A stretch of DNA of 6,972 bases from Pseudomonadota bacterium (lineage in GTDB: Bacteria; Pseudomonadota; Gammaproteobacteria; Burkholderiales; Burkholderiaceae), in assembly GCA_021778935.1 (NCBI GenBank), contig JAJYBQ010000134.1:1-6972 (forward strand), read 5' to 3'. Of this stretch, positions 5,889 through 6,972 are shown piece after piece (position 1 is the first letter of the stretch; the number at the start of each line of letters is the position of its first letter). The position numbers and the translations under genes are program-made. The notes beneath the pieces were generated by a model. It was not told the origin of the DNA, did no database searches, and saw only the letters and a program-made list of their open reading frames with translations.

Positions 5889-6972
5889 CTATTGGTTGCT
5901 CGTCGCCCGCACTTCCTCGATCGTCGTCAACCCCTGCAGCACTTTCTCGATGCCGTCCTGCCGCAGGGTCTGCATGCCGTTGCGGGTCGCGCACGCCAAC
6001 AGTTCGGCGGGCGTGGCGCGCGTCTGGATGAGGTGGCGCAACTCCTGATTGCTGACCATGAGTTCGTGGATCGCGATCCGCCCCAGCAAGCCGGTGCCGC
6101 CGCAGCGCGGGCAGCCCGCGCTGCCGTATCGCATCAGTACGCCGTCCCGGCCGTAGCGGTGCTGCCATTCGGCCGCGGTCGTTTTGCGCACGAGTCGCGC
6201 GCCGGCATTCGGCGCGGTCCCAAGGTGGTCGGACAGCAGTTCTTCGATTTCCTCCGCGCTTGCCGGGCGTTCGGTCCGGCAGTGGGGGCAGAGCCGGCGC
6301 ACGAGGCGCTGGGCCAGCACGCCGAGCAGCGCGTCGGCGAAGTTGAACGGGTCGACGCCGAGGTCGATGAGGCGGGTGATCGTTTCCGACGCGGTATTGG
6401 TGTGCAGCGTCGAGAACACGAGGTGTCCCGTGAGCGATGCCTCGACCACCATGTGGGCGGTCTCCGCGTCGCGCGCTTCCCCCACCATGATCACGTCCGG
6501 GTCGGCGCGCAGGAAGGCGCGCAGGGCCTTGGCGAAAGTCCAGTCGATCTTCGGGTTGACCTGCACCTGGCGCAGCCCGGCCTGGGTGATTTCCACCGGA
6601 TCCTCGGCGGTCCAGATCTTGCGCTCAGGGGTGTTGATGTGGCCGAGCGCCGAGTGCAGGGTGGTCGTCTTGCCGGAGCCGGTCGGGCCGACGCACAGCA
6701 CCAGGCCGTAGGGGCGCTCGATCAATGACCCGAGCCGCAGCAGGTTGTCGGGGCTGAGGTTCATCTGGTCGAGCGGAATCGGCTTGGCCGCCGCCAGCAG
6801 CCGCAGAACGGCGTCCTCCAGGCCGTTGCTGGTCGGAATCGTCGCGACGCGCAATTCGAGCTTGTGCTGCGGCGAATAGCGGGCGAAGTTGATCTTGCCG
6901 TCCTGGGGCTTGCGCCGCTCCGAGATGTCCAGGTCGCACATGATCTTGATGCGCGACACCAGCGGGTTGGCG
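5889..6972 (-). CDS. GspE/PulE/PilB-family secretion or type IV pilus assembly ATPase (5' part missing)
   Basis: The C-terminal 360 or so residues of a hexameric traffic ATPase that powers type II secretion or type IV pilus extension at the inner membrane. The frame is open to the right edge (ANPLVSRIKIMCDLDISERR leads into the window), so the true start lies outside. In order, the sequence shows the arginine-finger region DLDISERRKPQDGKI, the Walker A motif GPTGSGKTT (codons near 6689-6664), the Asp box TAEDPVE, the Walker B region DPDVIMVGEARD and the His box GHLVFSTLHTNTA. A tetracysteine zinc site follows: CPHC near 6290-6279 and CPRC near 6113-6102. The four cysteines point to GspE or PilB, not the retraction ATPase PilT. 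Which of the two cannot be decided without the N-terminal domain and neighbours. Translation ends at TAG (5891-5889), convergent with the Nudix gene, and the 16-base gap has no clear terminator. Confidence 0.92.
   Translation of the reverse strand, partial: ANPLVSRIKIMCDLDISERRKPQDGKINFARYSPQHKLELRVATIPTSNGLEDAVLRLLAAAKPIPLDQMNLSPDNLLRLGSLIERPYGLVLCVGPTGSGKTTTLHSALGHINTPERKIWTAEDPVEITQAGLRQVQVNPKIDWTFAKALRAFLRADPDVIMVGEARDAETAHMVVEASLTGHLVFSTLHTNTASETITRLIDLGVDPFNFADALLGVLAQRLVRRLCPHCRTERPASAEEIEELLSDHLGTAPNAGARLVRKTTAAEWQHRYGRDGVLMRYGSAGCPRCGGTGLLGRIAIHELMVSNQELRHLIQTRATPAELLACATRNGMQTLRQDGIEKVLQGLTTIEEVRATSNQ

Noticed and set aside
5880..5889. GGGCCGGCCC palindrome between the convergent Nudix and GspE/PilB genes as a terminator
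   Set aside because: A 10-base palindrome has no loop and no T-run follows on either strand; it is within chance for this base composition.
1..6972. csn2, cas4, a transposase, an integrase or an accessory effector that would make this a new system
   Set aside because: All coding space is accounted for by cas9, cas1, cas2, the Nudix fusion and the GspE/PilB ATPase. No further supported genes or terminal repeats were seen.

Overview
The window holds a complete type II-C CRISPR-Cas locus next to two housekeeping-type genes. The organism looks like a GC-rich proteobacterium, most likely a betaproteobacterium. Cas9, Cas1, the CRISPR repeat and the tracrRNA all resemble the Neisseria meningitidis II-C system as I remember it, and the flank carries a Nudix/thiamine-phosphate-synthase-like fusion and a GspE/PilB-family ATPase, both common in beta- and gammaproteobacteria. 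Genus cannot be decided from this sequence.

Layout from left to right. Positions 1-56 are the end of a CRISPR array: 20 bases of a last spacer and one 36-base repeat, reading on the + strand, with the rest of the array outside the window. A strong hairpin plus T-run terminator (63-118) closes the array. The cas operon then lies on the minus strand: cas9 (4689-1342, GTG start), cas1 (1355-453, GTG start, overlapping cas9 by 14 bases) and cas2 (453-121, sharing one base with cas1). There is no csn2 or cas4, so the system is II-C. Immediately upstream of cas9 and divergent from it is a tracrRNA gene (about 4721-4815, + strand). It has a recognisable promoter, a full-length 36-base anti-repeat, one internal stem-loop and a GCAA-capped terminator. 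After about 100 bases carrying a 10-bp palindromic hairpin comes the Nudix fusion gene (4919-5872, +). It is convergent with a GspE/PilB ATPase gene (minus strand) that runs off the right edge.

How the parts work together: Cas1 and Cas2 capture spacers, array transcripts pair with the tracrRNA and are processed, and Cas9, with all RuvC and HNH catalytic residues present, cleaves matching DNA. The array and the cas operon are convergent, while the tracrRNA and cas9 are divergent. The tracrRNA -35 element is the exact complement of cas9 codons 1-2, so the two transcription units are physically interlocked.

I do not see a wholly new system. The points worth following up are the predicted PAM preference of this Cas9 (Asp1058 at a PAM-reading position), the full-length anti-repeat and its promoter arrangement, the apparent lack of an extended -10 in the terminal repeat, the unexplained hairpin at 4822-4850, and the contrast in base composition between the cas locus and its right flank.
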